A stretch of DNA of 64,000 bases from Verrucomicrobiota bacterium (GCA_018648805.1 JABGQM010000014.1:1-64000); one strand, 5' to 3'; counted from the first letter of the stretch, positions 16,381-25,965 are shown. Numbers and translations are program-made. The notes: generated from the sequence alone by a model not told the origin.

Positions 16381-18096
16381 CTACAACTCCGCGTCGGTCA
16401 CGGCGCCCCGGGAGGCGGGGCCGACCTGGGCGGCGTACTTGGCGAGGACCCCACGGGTATAGCGCGGACGCGGCGGTTTCCACGCTTTGCGGCGTCGTTT
16501 CAGCTCAGCGGCCGACACGGCCAGGTCGAGGGTGCGCTTGACGGCGTCGATGCGGATTACATCGCCATTCTTGACCAGCGCCAGCGGACCGCCGGCGGCG
16601 GCTTCGGGTGTGATATGACCGACCACGAGGCCGTGACTCCCGCCCGAAAAGCGACCGTCTGTGATGAGGGCCACGTCCTTGCCTAACCCCCTGCCCATCA
16701 CAGCCGACGTCGGTGAGAGCATCTCGCGCATGCCGGGACCGCCGCGCGGACCTTCGTGGCGGATCACGATGACGTGACCCTTCCTGATCCGGCCGTCGAG
16801 GATCGCGGCGAGGGCTTTTTCCTCGGAGTTGTAGACGCGGGCCTTGCCTTCGAACGTGAGCCCTTCCTTGCCGGATATCTTGGCCACCGCGCCTTCGGGC
16901 GCCAGGTTGCCGTACAGGATCACGAGGTGCCCCTCGCGCTTGAGCGGATCGCTGAAGGGACGAATGATCTGCTGCTGCTTCGGGTAGGGCCGAACGTCCG
17001 CCAGGTTTTCGGAGAGCGTCTTGCCGGTAACGGTCAGGCAGCTGCCGTCCAGCAAGCCCTCATCCAGCATGGCCTTCATCAGGGGGACAGTGCCCCCGAT
17101 TTTGACCAGATCCGCCATGACATACGTGCCGCTGGGTTTGAGATCGGCCACCACGGGCGTTCGCTTGCCCACGCGGGTAAAATCATCCAGGGAGAGCTTG
17201 ACCTTCGCGGCATGCGCCATGGCCAGCAGGTGCAGCACCGCGTTGGTCGAACCGCCCAGGGCCGTGACCACGGCGATAGCGTTCAGAAAAGCCCGGCGCG
17301 TCATGATATCGCGTGGGGTGATGCCTTGTTCGATCAGGCCCAGCACCGCCGCGCCGGCATTGACGCAGTCCGTGGTCTTGCGGCGCGAAACGGCCGCCTG
17401 CGCCGAACTGTTGGGCAGACTCATTCCGAGCGCTTCAATGGCCGAGGCCATCGTGTTGGCGGTATACATCCCTCCGCACGATCCGGGTCCGGGGATGGCG
17501 CAGCACTCGATATCGTGAAGCTCCTTGTCGTCGACGTCACCGCGGGCATGCCGGCCGACCGCCTCGAACACGCTGACGATATCGACGTCCTTGCCCTTGT
17601 GTTTGCCGGGCAGAATCGTTCCGCCGTAGACAAAGACGGCGGGACGGTTCAGACGTGCAATGGCGATCATGCACCCGGGCATGTTCTTGTCACAACCGCC
17701 GATGGCCACGACGCCGTCCATGGCTTCACAGCCGACCACTGTTTCGATCGAGTCGGCGATAACCTCGCGCGATACGAGAGAGTACTTCATTCCCTCGGTA
17801 CCCATCGAAATGCCATCGGAGATCGTGATCGTGTTGAAAATGATCGCCTTGCCGCCGGCTTGGTCGACGCCCCGCGCCACGGCACGGGCCAACCTGTCGA
17901 TATGCATGTTGCACGGTGTGACCATGCTCCAGGTTGAGGCGATACCGATCTGCGACCGTGTCAGATCCTCGTCCGAGAACCCGACCGCATGCAGCATGGC
18001 GCGGCTGGCGGCGCGTTCTACCCCTTCGGTGACGGCCGAAGAATAGCGACGGTGATCACCGGCACTCCGTGGCTCCGCTGAACGCTTCGTGGCCAT
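16381..18096 (-). CDS. ilvD: Dihydroxy-acid dehydratase
   Basis: This is IlvD, which dehydrates 2,3-dihydroxy-isovalerate and 2,3-dihydroxy-3-methylvalerate in valine, leucine and isoleucine synthesis (also feeding pantothenate). At 571 residues it has family length. The iron-sulfur and active-site segments are visible: TPCNMH, GGCDKNMPGC and GPGSCGGMYTANTM. The C-terminal TDGRFSGGSHGL and GHITPEAAAGGPLA blocks are also present. A GAGGAG ribosome site lies 6 bases before the ATG. No other branched-chain amino-acid genes are nearby. Confidence 0.96.
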   Translation of the reverse strand: MATKRSAEPRSAGDHRRYSSAVTEGVERAASRAMLHAVGFSDEDLTRSQIGIASTWSMVTPCNMHIDRLARAVARGVDQAGGKAIIFNTITISDGISMGTEGMKYSLVSREVIADSIETVVGCEAMDGVVAIGGCDKNMPGCMIAIARLNRPAVFVYGGTILPGKHKGKDVDIVSVFEAVGRHARGDVDDKELHDIECCAIPGPGSCGGMYTANTMASAIEALGMSLPNSSAQAAVSRRKTTDCVNAGAAVLGLIEQGITPRDIMTRRAFLNAIAVVTALGGSTNAVLHLLAMAHAAKVKLSLDDFTRVGKRTPVVADLKPSGTYVMADLVKIGGTVPLMKAMLDEGLLDGSCLTVTGKTLSENLADVRPYPKQQQIIRPFSDPLKREGHLVILYGNLAPEGAVAKISGKEGLTFEGKARVYNSEEKALAAILDGRIRKGHVIVIRHEGPRGGPGMREMLSPTSAVMGRGLGKDVALITDGRFSGGSHGLVVGHITPEAAAGGPLALVKNGDVIRIDAVKRTLDLAVSAAELKRRRKAWKPPRPRYTRGVLAKYAAQVGPASRGAVTDAEL

Positions 18097-18120
18097 GTCT
18101 GACTCCTCACTCCTCCTGCG

Positions 18121-18363
18121 CTACGCCCCAAACTCCTCGATGCGCTTGGGCCTTCTGACGAGCAGGTAGATCAGTGCCCCGATCCAGTGGGTCAGCACGA
18201 TAATCAGAACCCACGTGAGCTTATCATTGCCCTCAGCCGGCTCCTTCGTCGCACAGTCGACAAGCATCCATATCCAGAAGATTGTTGCTGCGACACCTAC
18301 GGCCATGACTAAAAGGGGGAGCATCATCATCATTACAGCAATACCCGCAGCGGCAGTGTCCAT
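18121..18363 (-). CDS. PLDc_N-type small membrane protein (copy 2)
   Basis: This is a paralogue of the protein at 6086-6358. The reading frame is open to 18417, but I choose the ATG at 18363 (MDTAAAGIAV), preceded by an AGGA site, giving 80 residues. There are two transmembrane helices with FWIWMLVDCATKEP between them and a C-terminal VRRPKRIEEF. It lies 24 bp downstream of the ilvD start on the same strand, and its stop is 24 bp from that start, so the two could be cotranscribed. The function of stand-alone PLDc_N proteins is not known to me. Confidence 0.75.
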   Translation of the reverse strand: MDTAAAGIAVMMMMLPLLVMAVGVAATIFWIWMLVDCATKEPAEGNDKLTWVLIIVLTHWIGALIYLLVRRPKRIEEFGA

Positions 18364-18500
18364 AGCTTCATTCCTGTCGAATCTGTCAGGCGGTTGGCAA
18401 GAGACGACGGTCCCCATGCTTCATGCCTGCTTGCTCGCGACTATACGTAGGCGAGTTGCCAGCGTCGAGATGTTTGCGATCGAACATGTGCGGTCATCAC

Positions 18501-19847
18501 TCAGGCGGAGCGGAAGGAGTCCTGCGGATTTCGCACGAAGAAGGTGGCGACCAAGTTGAGCAGTGTGACCACCAGGCAGAGCAGACATCCGTTCGCATAA
18601 TTGCCTGTCAGTCCCTCAAGTTGACTGAAGAACCAGGGGCCGACCGCGCTGCCGAATACGATCAGACTCATAACGAAGCCGGATATGGCGCCGAGATGTT
18701 CGCGTCCGAAGAAGGTGGGCCAGGTAATGCTTAGTAGAATCGAGAAGACGGAAGCCGAGAGACCCCCACCAATGTAATAGGCCCAGAGAGGGAGGCCCGG
18801 CTTGAGGAAGGCAGCGCCAAGCATCATGAGGGCTAGCCCTACGAGCTGCAGCCGCAGAATGTGATGTAGACGTATCGAGTCGGCAAGCTTGCCGAGGAAG
18901 GGGCGCACAACCATGGAGATGATGCAGCCGGGAATGAAACTGGCGAAGGCGGCGTCCTTGGGCAGGCCCACAGAAGAAAAGATGTTCTCGATGTGAAAAC
19001 TCAGTCCTGTGACGAAGAGGGCTGACATCATCGCCGGTCCCACGAAGACCCAGAAGGCGAAGGTCCGGCGAGCTTCTGGCAGTGTGAACTGATGCGAAAT
19101 CGTGTGTCGATCTTTCTGGTCCTTCTTCACGGTGGTTGGCTTCGCGCCGTCAGGCACCAGTCCGCAAGACTCCGGGTTGTCCCTGTAGAACAGGATGGCG
19201 GCCGGGAGAAAGATGCCTATCGCGGCGAATCCGAGTAGTTGCCAGGCATGACGCCACCCGTAGGCATCGATAAGCAGAGAGAAGAAGTAGGGGGTGGCCG
19301 CGAATCCGGGTTGAGTCAGAAAGCCCATGATTCCTGAGGCGAGGCCTCGTTTGTAGTTGAACCATTTGGCCACCATATTGCGCGAGGTCATCGTAAGGAC
19401 GCCCTGTCCGGAAAAGCGCAGCGCGAAGAAACAGAGCGTCATGATTACGGCGGGAGCCACGCCCGGCGCGGCCCATGGGATCAGACGGGCGAGCAGGCCC
19501 GCCGCCACATCGCATTTGGCTAATAGGAGCAGCGTCAGCCCCATAATGAGTGCCGCTGTGGGCGCCACAAGGCGCGCGCCCATGCGGTCCAGTAGTTTCC
19601 CTATGGGGGTCAGCAGCAGCGCACTCATGATGGTGCCGACCATGTAGGCTGTGCTGATCGCGATATCCGACATGCCCAGTGCATCCCGAACAAGGTTCTT
19701 GAAGGCTGACACCCCGAGTGTCTGCCCCGGCATGCTGCTCAGAACGCCCATGCCGCCAAGGACGATGACCACCCATCCATAGAAGAACGGTGCCCGTCTC
19801 GGCGCGAAAGGTTTCTCTGAGAATCTATCTTCAAGACACGTGTGCAT
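18501..19847 (-). CDS. MFS transporter (OFA/MCT-like)
   Basis: This is a 448-residue, twelve-helix major facilitator. The N-terminus FFYGWVVIVLGGMGVLSSMPGQT resembles the oxalate/formate antiporter and monocarboxylate-transporter-like group. The loop after TM2 carries GKLLDRMGARLVAP, the family's motif A region, and the central loop is basic and hydrophilic (~residues 220-245). The substrate cannot be read from sequence; a monocarboxylate is a reasonable guess. There is no ribosome site close to the ATG at 19847, so the start is tentative. The gene is divergent from the aromatic-repeat lipoprotein. Confidence 0.85.
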   Translation of the reverse strand: MHTCLEDRFSEKPFAPRRAPFFYGWVVIVLGGMGVLSSMPGQTLGVSAFKNLVRDALGMSDIAISTAYMVGTIMSALLLTPIGKLLDRMGARLVAPTAALIMGLTLLLLAKCDVAAGLLARLIPWAAPGVAPAVIMTLCFFALRFSGQGVLTMTSRNMVAKWFNYKRGLASGIMGFLTQPGFAATPYFFSLLIDAYGWRHAWQLLGFAAIGIFLPAAILFYRDNPESCGLVPDGAKPTTVKKDQKDRHTISHQFTLPEARRTFAFWVFVGPAMMSALFVTGLSFHIENIFSSVGLPKDAAFASFIPGCIISMVVRPFLGKLADSIRLHHILRLQLVGLALMMLGAAFLKPGLPLWAYYIGGGLSASVFSILLSITWPTFFGREHLGAISGFVMSLIVFGSAVGPWFFSQLEGLTGNYANGCLLCLVVTLLNLVATFFVRNPQDSFRSA

Positions 19848-20017
19848 TATATCGAACCATCATTTGCGATAGTGCTGGATTGGCAATGAATCGAGAACCA
19901 TATACACGTTTGGCACACAGGCAAGCATAAGCATCAACCGATGTTGCCCGGCAATCATCTCTTGCGCCAGTGCGGCCTTCATCTTTATGATCAGCGCATG
20001 AAGAGAGCGGTGCGACT

Positions 20018-22918
20018 ATGAGAGAACGATCTGTAACCAGGGGCGTGGTGCTCGCCGTCGGGGTAGGGGGGCTGACGGCCCTCTTGCTCTCCGGCTGTGC
20101 GTCGACCAGCATGAAGGGCACCCCGCTCTATACGGGCGAGTATGAGACGCGTGAGGGACCCGTCGAAGAGCGGGTCAATATCTGGCCGCTGTTCTACTAC
20201 CGCAAGCCGGCGCTCTCGATTCTCTGGCCGCTGGTCGAGGTGACCGATGCCCACCTGGCCGTGCGCCCGATCTACTCAATGCATGGACGCGACCAGGAGA
20301 AGGCCGTTCACAACGTCTTGTGGCCTCTTGCGAGGTTCAACAATCAGACCGGCAACCACCGCATCTTTCCGGTCTTCTGGGGCAAGAATTACTGCACGGC
20401 CTTTCCCCTCTACTGGCACGTTCGCACTGCCGACAGCGTCTCCGATACACTCTTTCCGCTCTGGTCGCACTACCGCCGTGGTGGGGAACACAGTACCCAC
20501 GCCCTATGGCCGTTCCTGCATCGACGGAATCTGGATGGCTGTTCCGGCGGTCGGGTCTTCCCGCTCTATGGCCATTATCAACGTGGTGAGCGTGATCGCC
20601 GTTTTTTTGCCTGGCCCCTCGGACACCAGTGGTCCGATACGGGCAGCGAGAGCGGGGGCAGCATGCTGTTCCCCTTCTACTATCATAACCAGAAACCGAA
20701 CGCGTCGACCTTCCTGTCGCTGCCCTATTCGCGGGCCCGCAAGCCGGATGGCTCGGGATGGGACCTCGCGCCGCCATTTGTGTTCCGCTCGGACGACCCC
20801 AAGCGTTCGACCTTCCTGACACCGCTCTATATGAAAGGTGCGAATAAGCAGAAGGCGTCGGACTGGTCCCTGCTGTTTCCGCTCTACTACCGCAGCAACT
20901 CAGCCCAGGGAAGCCTGTTGGCCGGTCTCCCCGGGGCGCGCTGGAAAGAGGGCAACACATCGGGGTGGATGATCTTTCCTCTGCTGGCCGGCGGCGAGTC
21001 CACTCCCGAGCAGGGCCAATACTGGGGCCTCGGACCGCTCATGCATAAGGGATGGGATGCCGACTCATCATCCAGCCATATCTTCCCTTTCTACTATCGT
21101 ACCCGCACAGCGGACCGTTCCTTTCTGCTGTCGCTGCCGTGGAGCAGCGGGCGGTCCGCGGATGGCAGCTCATGGCAGATGGTGCCGCCACTGCTCTTCA
21201 GGGAGAAACGAGCGGACGGGACCTCCTATGTGACCGTGCTCTTCTACTGGAACAGCGAAACCAGGACCTTTGTCTCGCCGCTCTATGCACGCTTCAGCAG
21301 CGGGCAGGCTGACTATACGGCCGTGCCGCCTCTGCTCTCCTGGCATGTGCGGGATGAGAAGCGGAGCGATCTCTGGGGCGCCGGCGGACTGATGCACTTC
21401 AGCTGGGGGGAGCAGCCCGGCGCCCAGCACGTTTTGCCGCTTTTCTATCGCAATCCGCAGACCGGACTCTTTGTCTCGCTCCCCTTCGCCCAATGGCAGT
21501 CGGATTCCGGCCGCAAAACGGCGGTCGTCCCCCCCCTGCTGAGCTGGTTGTCGCGTGGCAGCGAGAAGAGCGACCTCTGGCTGGCGGGCCCCCTGGCGCA
21601 TTTTAGCTGGGGTGAGAAGGCTACGGCACAGCATGTATTCCCGCTCTTCTATCACAACCGTAAGAGCGGGACTGTCGTCTCGCCTCTGTGGGCGCGTTGG
21701 CATCCGAGCACCAACCGCACCACCACCGTTGTACCTCCACTTCTCAGTTGGAAGGAGACGCGGAAAGACCGTAGCGATCTCTGGATGGTGGGCCCACTGG
21801 CGCATTTCAGCTGGGGTGAGAAAGCCGCGGCACAGCATATCTTCCCGCTCTACTACTACAACCGCACGAGCGGCACCTTTGTTTCGCCCCTGTGGGCCTC
21901 CTGGCGCGAGGGCCGTCGCGATATCAAGGTCGTGCCGCCGCTCCTCTCGTGGCATACGGCCAAAGGGGACGAAGAATCGCTGACCGCCCTGCTGGGACTT
22001 TTCCGTCAGCAGTGGGGGGGCGACAAGCCGAAGCAGGGCCATCTCTTCCCGCTCTATAGCTACACGGGAGATAAGCGCCTCCTGACCCCTCTGTTCGGGT
22101 GGGACAAGGATCCCCGGAATGGGTACTACTATCCTCTCACACCACTCTATGGCCGGCGGCGCGGGGAGAACACCGGTTCATGGCTGTTCCCGCTCTACTC
22201 ACACAAGTACCATACCCAACGCGATGAGCACAGCGGCACGTTCCTGTGGGGGAACTACCGCGCCACAGCGGCACGGACCCGCTCGCAGCTGCCTGGCGTG
22301 TTTACCTATCGCAACGTCCACGAACCCGCGCCGGAGCTGCTGACAACCCGGCAGTATGCCACCTACGGCAAGGCCTTTGATGCGCTGCTCCTCTATAGCT
22401 ACCGCAATCAGCTGAAGGTTCGGCCGGATCGACCGGACCCCGATCAGCCGGATGTATCCCCACCGCCCCGCCTGACCGACTACCGCAAGAACCGGCTCTT
22501 CCCGCTGTGGAGTGCCTCGCACCGCACCGATAGAGTGAGTGGCGCGGTCGACTCCAAGCGGTCGCTCCTGTTGGCACTCTACGACCACATGCACGAGCGC
22601 TCAGCGGCCACAACCGATACCGATCAGGCGGCCGACGACTACACCCGTGCGCGCGTGCTCTGGCGCCTGTGGCACTATGAGCGCCTCAATGGTGATGTCA
22701 GTGTGGACATCTTCCCCGGGATCACCTACGACCGCAAAACCGACGGATTCAAAAAGGTCTCCTTCCTCTGGCGCCTCTTCCGCTATGAGAAGGGCCCCCA
22801 AGGCAAGAAACTCGACCTGCTCTTCATCCCGCTCATGCGCAAGAAAGCAGAGGGGGAGGCACTGAATGACCGCCTACCCAAACCGGGCGACCTCGAGTCT
22901 GACTCGGACCCGTGCTAG
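20018..22918 (+). CDS. Large lipoprotein of aromatic FPLYY/PLLSW repeats
   Basis: This 966-residue protein has a lipoprotein signal: a hydrophobic stretch, then LLLSGC with the lipidated cysteine at ~27. Nearly the whole mature chain consists of repeats built on short aromatic strands such as (I/V)FPLYY, VSPLWA.W, VVPPLLSW and GPLAHFSWGEK. In the centre the units are clean, with a period of about 68 residues (for example from VFPLFYHNRKSGT to IFPLYYYNRTSGT). Towards both ends the period shortens and the repeats degrade. Each unit would give several short beta strands, suggesting a propeller or solenoid in the periplasm or on the outer membrane. I recognise no named family and no catalytic motif. 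It is followed after 54 bp by rph on the same strand. Confidence 0.75.
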   Translation: MRERSVTRGVVLAVGVGGLTALLLSGCASTSMKGTPLYTGEYETREGPVEERVNIWPLFYYRKPALSILWPLVEVTDAHLAVRPIYSMHGRDQEKAVHNVLWPLARFNNQTGNHRIFPVFWGKNYCTAFPLYWHVRTADSVSDTLFPLWSHYRRGGEHSTHALWPFLHRRNLDGCSGGRVFPLYGHYQRGERDRRFFAWPLGHQWSDTGSESGGSMLFPFYYHNQKPNASTFLSLPYSRARKPDGSGWDLAPPFVFRSDDPKRSTFLTPLYMKGANKQKASDWSLLFPLYYRSNSAQGSLLAGLPGARWKEGNTSGWMIFPLLAGGESTPEQGQYWGLGPLMHKGWDADSSSSHIFPFYYRTRTADRSFLLSLPWSSGRSADGSSWQMVPPLLFREKRADGTSYVTVLFYWNSETRTFVSPLYARFSSGQADYTAVPPLLSWHVRDEKRSDLWGAGGLMHFSWGEQPGAQHVLPLFYRNPQTGLFVSLPFAQWQSDSGRKTAVVPPLLSWLSRGSEKSDLWLAGPLAHFSWGEKATAQHVFPLFYHNRKSGTVVSPLWARWHPSTNRTTTVVPPLLSWKETRKDRSDLWMVGPLAHFSWGEKAAAQHIFPLYYYNRTSGTFVSPLWASWREGRRDIKVVPPLLSWHTAKGDEESLTALLGLFRQQWGGDKPKQGHLFPLYSYTGDKRLLTPLFGWDKDPRNGYYYPLTPLYGRRRGENTGSWLFPLYSHKYHTQRDEHSGTFLWGNYRATAARTRSQLPGVFTYRNVHEPAPELLTTRQYATYGKAFDALLLYSYRNQLKVRPDRPDPDQPDVSPPPRLTDYRKNRLFPLWSASHRTDRVSGAVDSKRSLLLALYDHMHERSAATTDTDQAADDYTRARVLWRLWHYERLNGDVSVDIFPGITYDRKTDGFKKVSFLWRLFRYEKGPQGKKLDLLFIPLMRKKAEGEALNDRLPKPGDLESDSDPC

Positions 22919-22972
22919 TACATCCCTCTCCAATTGGCTATAGTACGCACAAATCACTAATGGAGAGCATCA

Positions 22973-23662
22973 ATGAGGGACGTATCATTTCAGCGCAACT
23001 ACGTAAAACATCCTGCGGGCTCATGCCTGGCGTCATTCGGTGACACCAAAGTCATCTGCACCGCGAGCGTGTCAAAAGACCTGCCACCCTTTCTGCGAAA
23101 TTCCGGCAAAGGCTGGATAACCGCAGAATACGCTATGTTGCCGGGCAGTACCGGTGGCGGCCGCAAACGGCGTGACGGAATAAAGAAGGACGGACGCAGC
23201 ACAGAGATTCAGAGACTGATCGGCCGCAGCCTCAGGGCCGCTGTGGATATGGAGAGACTTGGCGAAGTCAGTATCACGATTGACTGCGATGTGCTTCAGG
23301 CTGATGGCGGAACCAGAACAGCGGCCATAAGCGGCGGGTGGGTCGCCCTCTATGATGCGCTTCGTAAGGTGGCCGCCGACCAGGGCAAACCGGGACCGGA
23401 ATACTATCTCCTGGGCCAAGTGGCCGCTGTCAGCGCCGGCATTGTGGGTGGCGCCGTCATTTGCGATCTCGACTACGCGCATGATTCCACCGCAGAGGTG
23501 GACATGAATGTCATCATGCGCGATGGCTCTCTCGTGGAAGTCCAGGGCACAGGCGAACAAGGGGTCTTCTCCCGCACCGACCTTGACTCACTCCTGGATG
23601 CATCTGCAGAAGGCATCACAGTCATCATGGCCAAGCAGACGGAAGCACTGCAAGCTGACTGA
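22973..23662 (+). CDS. rph: Ribonuclease PH
   Basis: RNase PH trims the 3' ends of tRNA precursors with phosphate. The 229-residue sequence matches along its length: SFGDTKVICTASVS, WITAEYAMLPGSTGGRK-like segment, RLIGRSLRAAVD, ITIDCDVLQADGGTRTAAISG and GSLVEVQGTGEQGVFSR. The N-terminus is short. Most members start with an RxDGR...QLRP segment, but here an in-frame stop lies only 15 bases upstream and translation begins at MRDVSFQRNY. A GGAGAG site precedes the ATG. Downstream, on the same strand, come the DksA-, SUI1- and Gre-like genes. Confidence 0.93.
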   Translation: MRDVSFQRNYVKHPAGSCLASFGDTKVICTASVSKDLPPFLRNSGKGWITAEYAMLPGSTGGGRKRRDGIKKDGRSTEIQRLIGRSLRAAVDMERLGEVSITIDCDVLQADGGTRTAAISGGWVALYDALRKVAADQGKPGPEYYLLGQVAAVSAGIVGGAVICDLDYAHDSTAEVDMNVIMRDGSLVEVQGTGEQGVFSRTDLDSLLDASAEGITVIMAKQTEALQAD

Positions 23663-23729
23663 AGGAGCACGTCACGGCAGGACGTCTCGGCGAGGCGGAG
23701 TGAGGTGGCACAACTGAGGCCGTCTGAAG

Positions 23730-24074
23730 ATGGACACGATTTCACTTAAGAAGTATGAAGCGATGTTGGGCGAGCTGCTAGCCATGCTGGAGGCCGAGCT
23801 TGAGCAGTCGCGTGTGACGGCCGCACCCGTGGCCCTGGACGGCAGCATGGGGCGCATCTCCCGGGGCGACGCGATGCAGGTGCAGCAGGTGGCCCTTGAG
23901 GTGCGGCGTCGTCGCGAACAGCGTCTCGTGCGGACCCAGTCGGCCCTGCAACGCGTCGCGAAGGGAACCTACGGGCGCTGCGGGCGTTGTCAGAGCGCTA
24001 TTGGCGGCGAGCGGCTGGATGCATTTCCTGACGTGGTTCTCTGCGTTCGTTGCGCCTCAACACCAAAGCGGTAA
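23730..24074 (+). CDS. DksA/TraR-family zinc-finger protein
   Basis: This small (114 residues) DksA/TraR-family protein has a helical coiled-coil front half containing the tip sequence ALDGSMGRISRGDA, with acidic residues in the DxxDxA-like position. A C4 zinc finger follows (CGRC at ~85-88 and CVRC at ~106-109). It probably binds RNA polymerase through the secondary channel, as DksA does. It lies between rph and the SUI1-like gene on the same strand. Confidence 0.88.
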   Translation: MDTISLKKYEAMLGELLAMLEAELEQSRVTAAPVALDGSMGRISRGDAMQVQQVALEVRRRREQRLVRTQSALQRVAKGTYGRCGRCQSAIGGERLDAFPDVVLCVRCASTPKR

Positions 24075-24143
24075 GGACACGGTAGAACGGCACTGATCTC
24101 CAGGATGCCCTGGGATCCGCCCGCCGGGATGGGAAACAGAGAG

Positions 24144-24515
24144 ATGAACACAAATAGCAGCAGCCGCGCCGTTTGGAATTCGGACCAGGGACACGTGGGG
24201 GGCACCCCCAGCGGCAAGCGTTCGAAATCATCCAAGAAATCCCGGCGCGCCTTGCCGGATGCAGGCTTCCCGAAAGACGGCACCACCCGCGTGCGCCGCG
24301 AGACCGGCGGTCGGGGGGGCAAGACGGTCACCGTTCTTTACGGCGTCCCGGGGGGCGATGATGCCCGTATGCAGCTGATGAAGAAGCTCAAGAAGGTCTG
24401 TGGCTGCGGGGGGGCGTACAAAGAGGGGCGCATCGAGATTCAGGGGGACCATCGCGACAAAATCATGACGATCCTGAGCGACATGAACATCGTGGCCAAA
24501 GCCGCCGGGGGCTGA
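24144..24515 (+). CDS. SUI1/YciH-family translation factor homologue
   Basis: This is a 123-residue protein from the ATG at 24144, preceded by AGAGAG. The upstream open frame to 24105 is probably not used. After a basic, serine-rich N-terminal tail, the SUI1 domain starts with TRVRRETGGRGGKTVTVLYG and contains LMKKLKKVCGCGGAYKEGRIEIQGDHRDKI, the YciH/eIF1 signature with its GCGG turn. Bacterial YciH can act in translation initiation fidelity. The clustering with DksA- and Gre-like genes suggests a set of gene-expression regulators. Confidence 0.88.
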   Translation: MNTNSSSRAVWNSDQGHVGGTPSGKRSKSSKKSRRALPDAGFPKDGTTRVRRETGGRGGKTVTVLYGVPGGDDARMQLMKKLKKVCGCGGAYKEGRIEIQGDHRDKIMTILSDMNIVAKAAGG

Positions 24516-24550
24516 ACGCGCGACATCCGCTCGGCAGCCATAGGGACGAC

Positions 24551-25033
24551 ATGACCAAACAAGACATTCATCAGCGCTTCATCGACCAACTCACCCGGGA
24601 AGTGGAGACCATCACCGCCGCGGCCAAAAGCTCATTCGACACCGCCACCAATGCGGAGCATCAGGCCAAAAGCAAGTATGACACCTTCAGCCTCGAAACC
24701 TCCTATCTGGCCCGGGGTCAGGCCAAGCGTGTCGAGGAGTTGAACGACGCCCTCGAGCGCCTGCAGCAGCTTCCGCTCAAGGCGCTGGACGCGACCACCC
24801 CCATTCTGCTCAGTGCCCTCGTGCGCCTGAGAGCGGACGACGGCGAGACGCGCGCCCTGTTCCTCGGTTCGGCCGCCGGCGGAGAGATGATCAGCGTGGA
24901 TGGCGAGGAGATTATCATGGTCACCGCGCGCGCGCCGTTGGGGCAGGCCGTGCTGGGCAAGACCGTAGGGGACACCTTTGACATCAAGATGGGCATCGAC
25001 ACGCAAACCTTCACGGTGGTGTCGGTTGAATAG
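24551..25033 (+). CDS. GreA/GreB-like factor
   Basis: This 160-residue protein has an N-terminal coiled coil (residues ~1-75, with SKYDTFSLETSYLARGQAKRV) and a C-terminal FKBP-like Gre domain (~80-160). The latter contains VTARAPLGQAVLGKTVGDTF, the segment that marks the Gre/Rnk C-terminal domain. It may bind in the RNA polymerase secondary channel. Whether the coiled-coil tip has the acidic pair needed for transcript cleavage is not clear. It is the last gene of the rph-dksA-like run and converges on truA. Confidence 0.82.
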   Translation: MTKQDIHQRFIDQLTREVETITAAAKSSFDTATNAEHQAKSKYDTFSLETSYLARGQAKRVEELNDALERLQQLPLKALDATTPILLSALVRLRADDGETRALFLGSAAGGEMISVDGEEIIMVTARAPLGQAVLGKTVGDTFDIKMGIDTQTFTVVSVE

Positions 25034-25137
25034 ACCCGGGCCATGACGGGGAACACTCGAGCGCGGATTTTGCCGGAGCAAGCCCTAGAGCTCTGTGCCC
25101 ACGCGCCCCTCATTTCCGGAGAAGGGCAGGGGGTCGG

Positions 25138-25965
25138 TCAGGAATCGGAACCTTCAGGTGCCGCGGCAGCTTCCAGAAAGTGGTTGAACTCCTCTTCATC
25201 GTAGAAGGCCTTTTCACAAAAGAGCCCTGAGGCCGGGGCGGTGAAGCTGGACGTTGACTGGGTGGGATCAGAGAGATAGCTCTCCACCTGTTCGGGTGTC
25301 AGGTTGCCTTTGCCCACTTCTACCAGAATGCCGGCCATGCGCCGCACCATCTTCCAGAGGAAGTGTGAGCCGACGACCCGCAGGCGAATGATCTCATCAT
25401 CTTCATAGATGAACACACCGTTGACCAGTACCTTGGTTGATTTCTTCATCTCCGGCTTCTCGGCGAAGGCGGCAAAATCGTGCATTCCTACAAACACACC
25501 CGCGGCATCGGCCATGGCCTCGCTGTCCAGTGGTGCTTTGGGCCACCAGGAATAGGTTTTGTTGAAGACGGTTTTACGTGTTGATACCTGGTAAAGATAG
25601 CTGCGGCCAACACAGGTGTGACGGGCATGAAAGCGGGGATCGCAGGGCGACACATCCAGTATGACAATAGAGGCGGGAAGCAGAGTGTTGAAACGGTCGC
25701 GGATCTCAGCAGGCGTCAGGCGGCTGTCTGAGGTCTCCAGATGGGCCGTGTAGTTCAGCGCATGAACGCCTGCATCTGTGCGGCCGTGTCCCTGGATGTC
25801 CAATAGCTTGTCGCTGAATATCTCTGCGCCCACTTCGAGCAGGGTCCCTTGAATGGTCCGGGCGTTGGTCTGTTTCTGCCAGCCGCTGAAGCCCGCACCT
25901 GCATATTCGAGAGTGAGGCGAAAGCGTTTGCGTCTTGTAGATGTGGATGTAGAGGATGGTGCCAT
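25138..25965 (-). CDS. truA: tRNA pseudouridine synthase A
   Basis: TruA converts U38-U40 of the tRNA anticodon stem to pseudouridine. The 275-residue sequence carries LEYAGAGFSGWQKQ, the catalytic loop GHGRTDAGVHA with its aspartate, RFHARHTCVGRSYLYQV and GSHFLWKMVRRMAG. A GGAG site lies upstream of the ATG. The N-terminus is serine/threonine-rich and the C-terminus has a short acidic extension. It stands alone on the minus strand. Confidence 0.95.
   Translation of the reverse strand: MAPSSTSTSTRRKRFRLTLEYAGAGFSGWQKQTNARTIQGTLLEVGAEIFSDKLLDIQGHGRTDAGVHALNYTAHLETSDSRLTPAEIRDRFNTLLPASIVILDVSPCDPRFHARHTCVGRSYLYQVSTRKTVFNKTYSWWPKAPLDSEAMADAAGVFVGMHDFAAFAEKPEMKKSTKVLVNGVFIYEDDEIIRLRVVGSHFLWKMVRRMAGILVEVGKGNLTPEQVESYLSDPTQSTSSFTAPASGLFCEKAFYDEEEFNHFLEAAAAPEGSDS

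Noticed and set aside
16756-17937. 393-codon plus-strand frame antisense to ilvD
   Set aside because: ilvD is unmistakable on the minus strand; the antisense frame is His/Asp/Gly-rich without family similarity.
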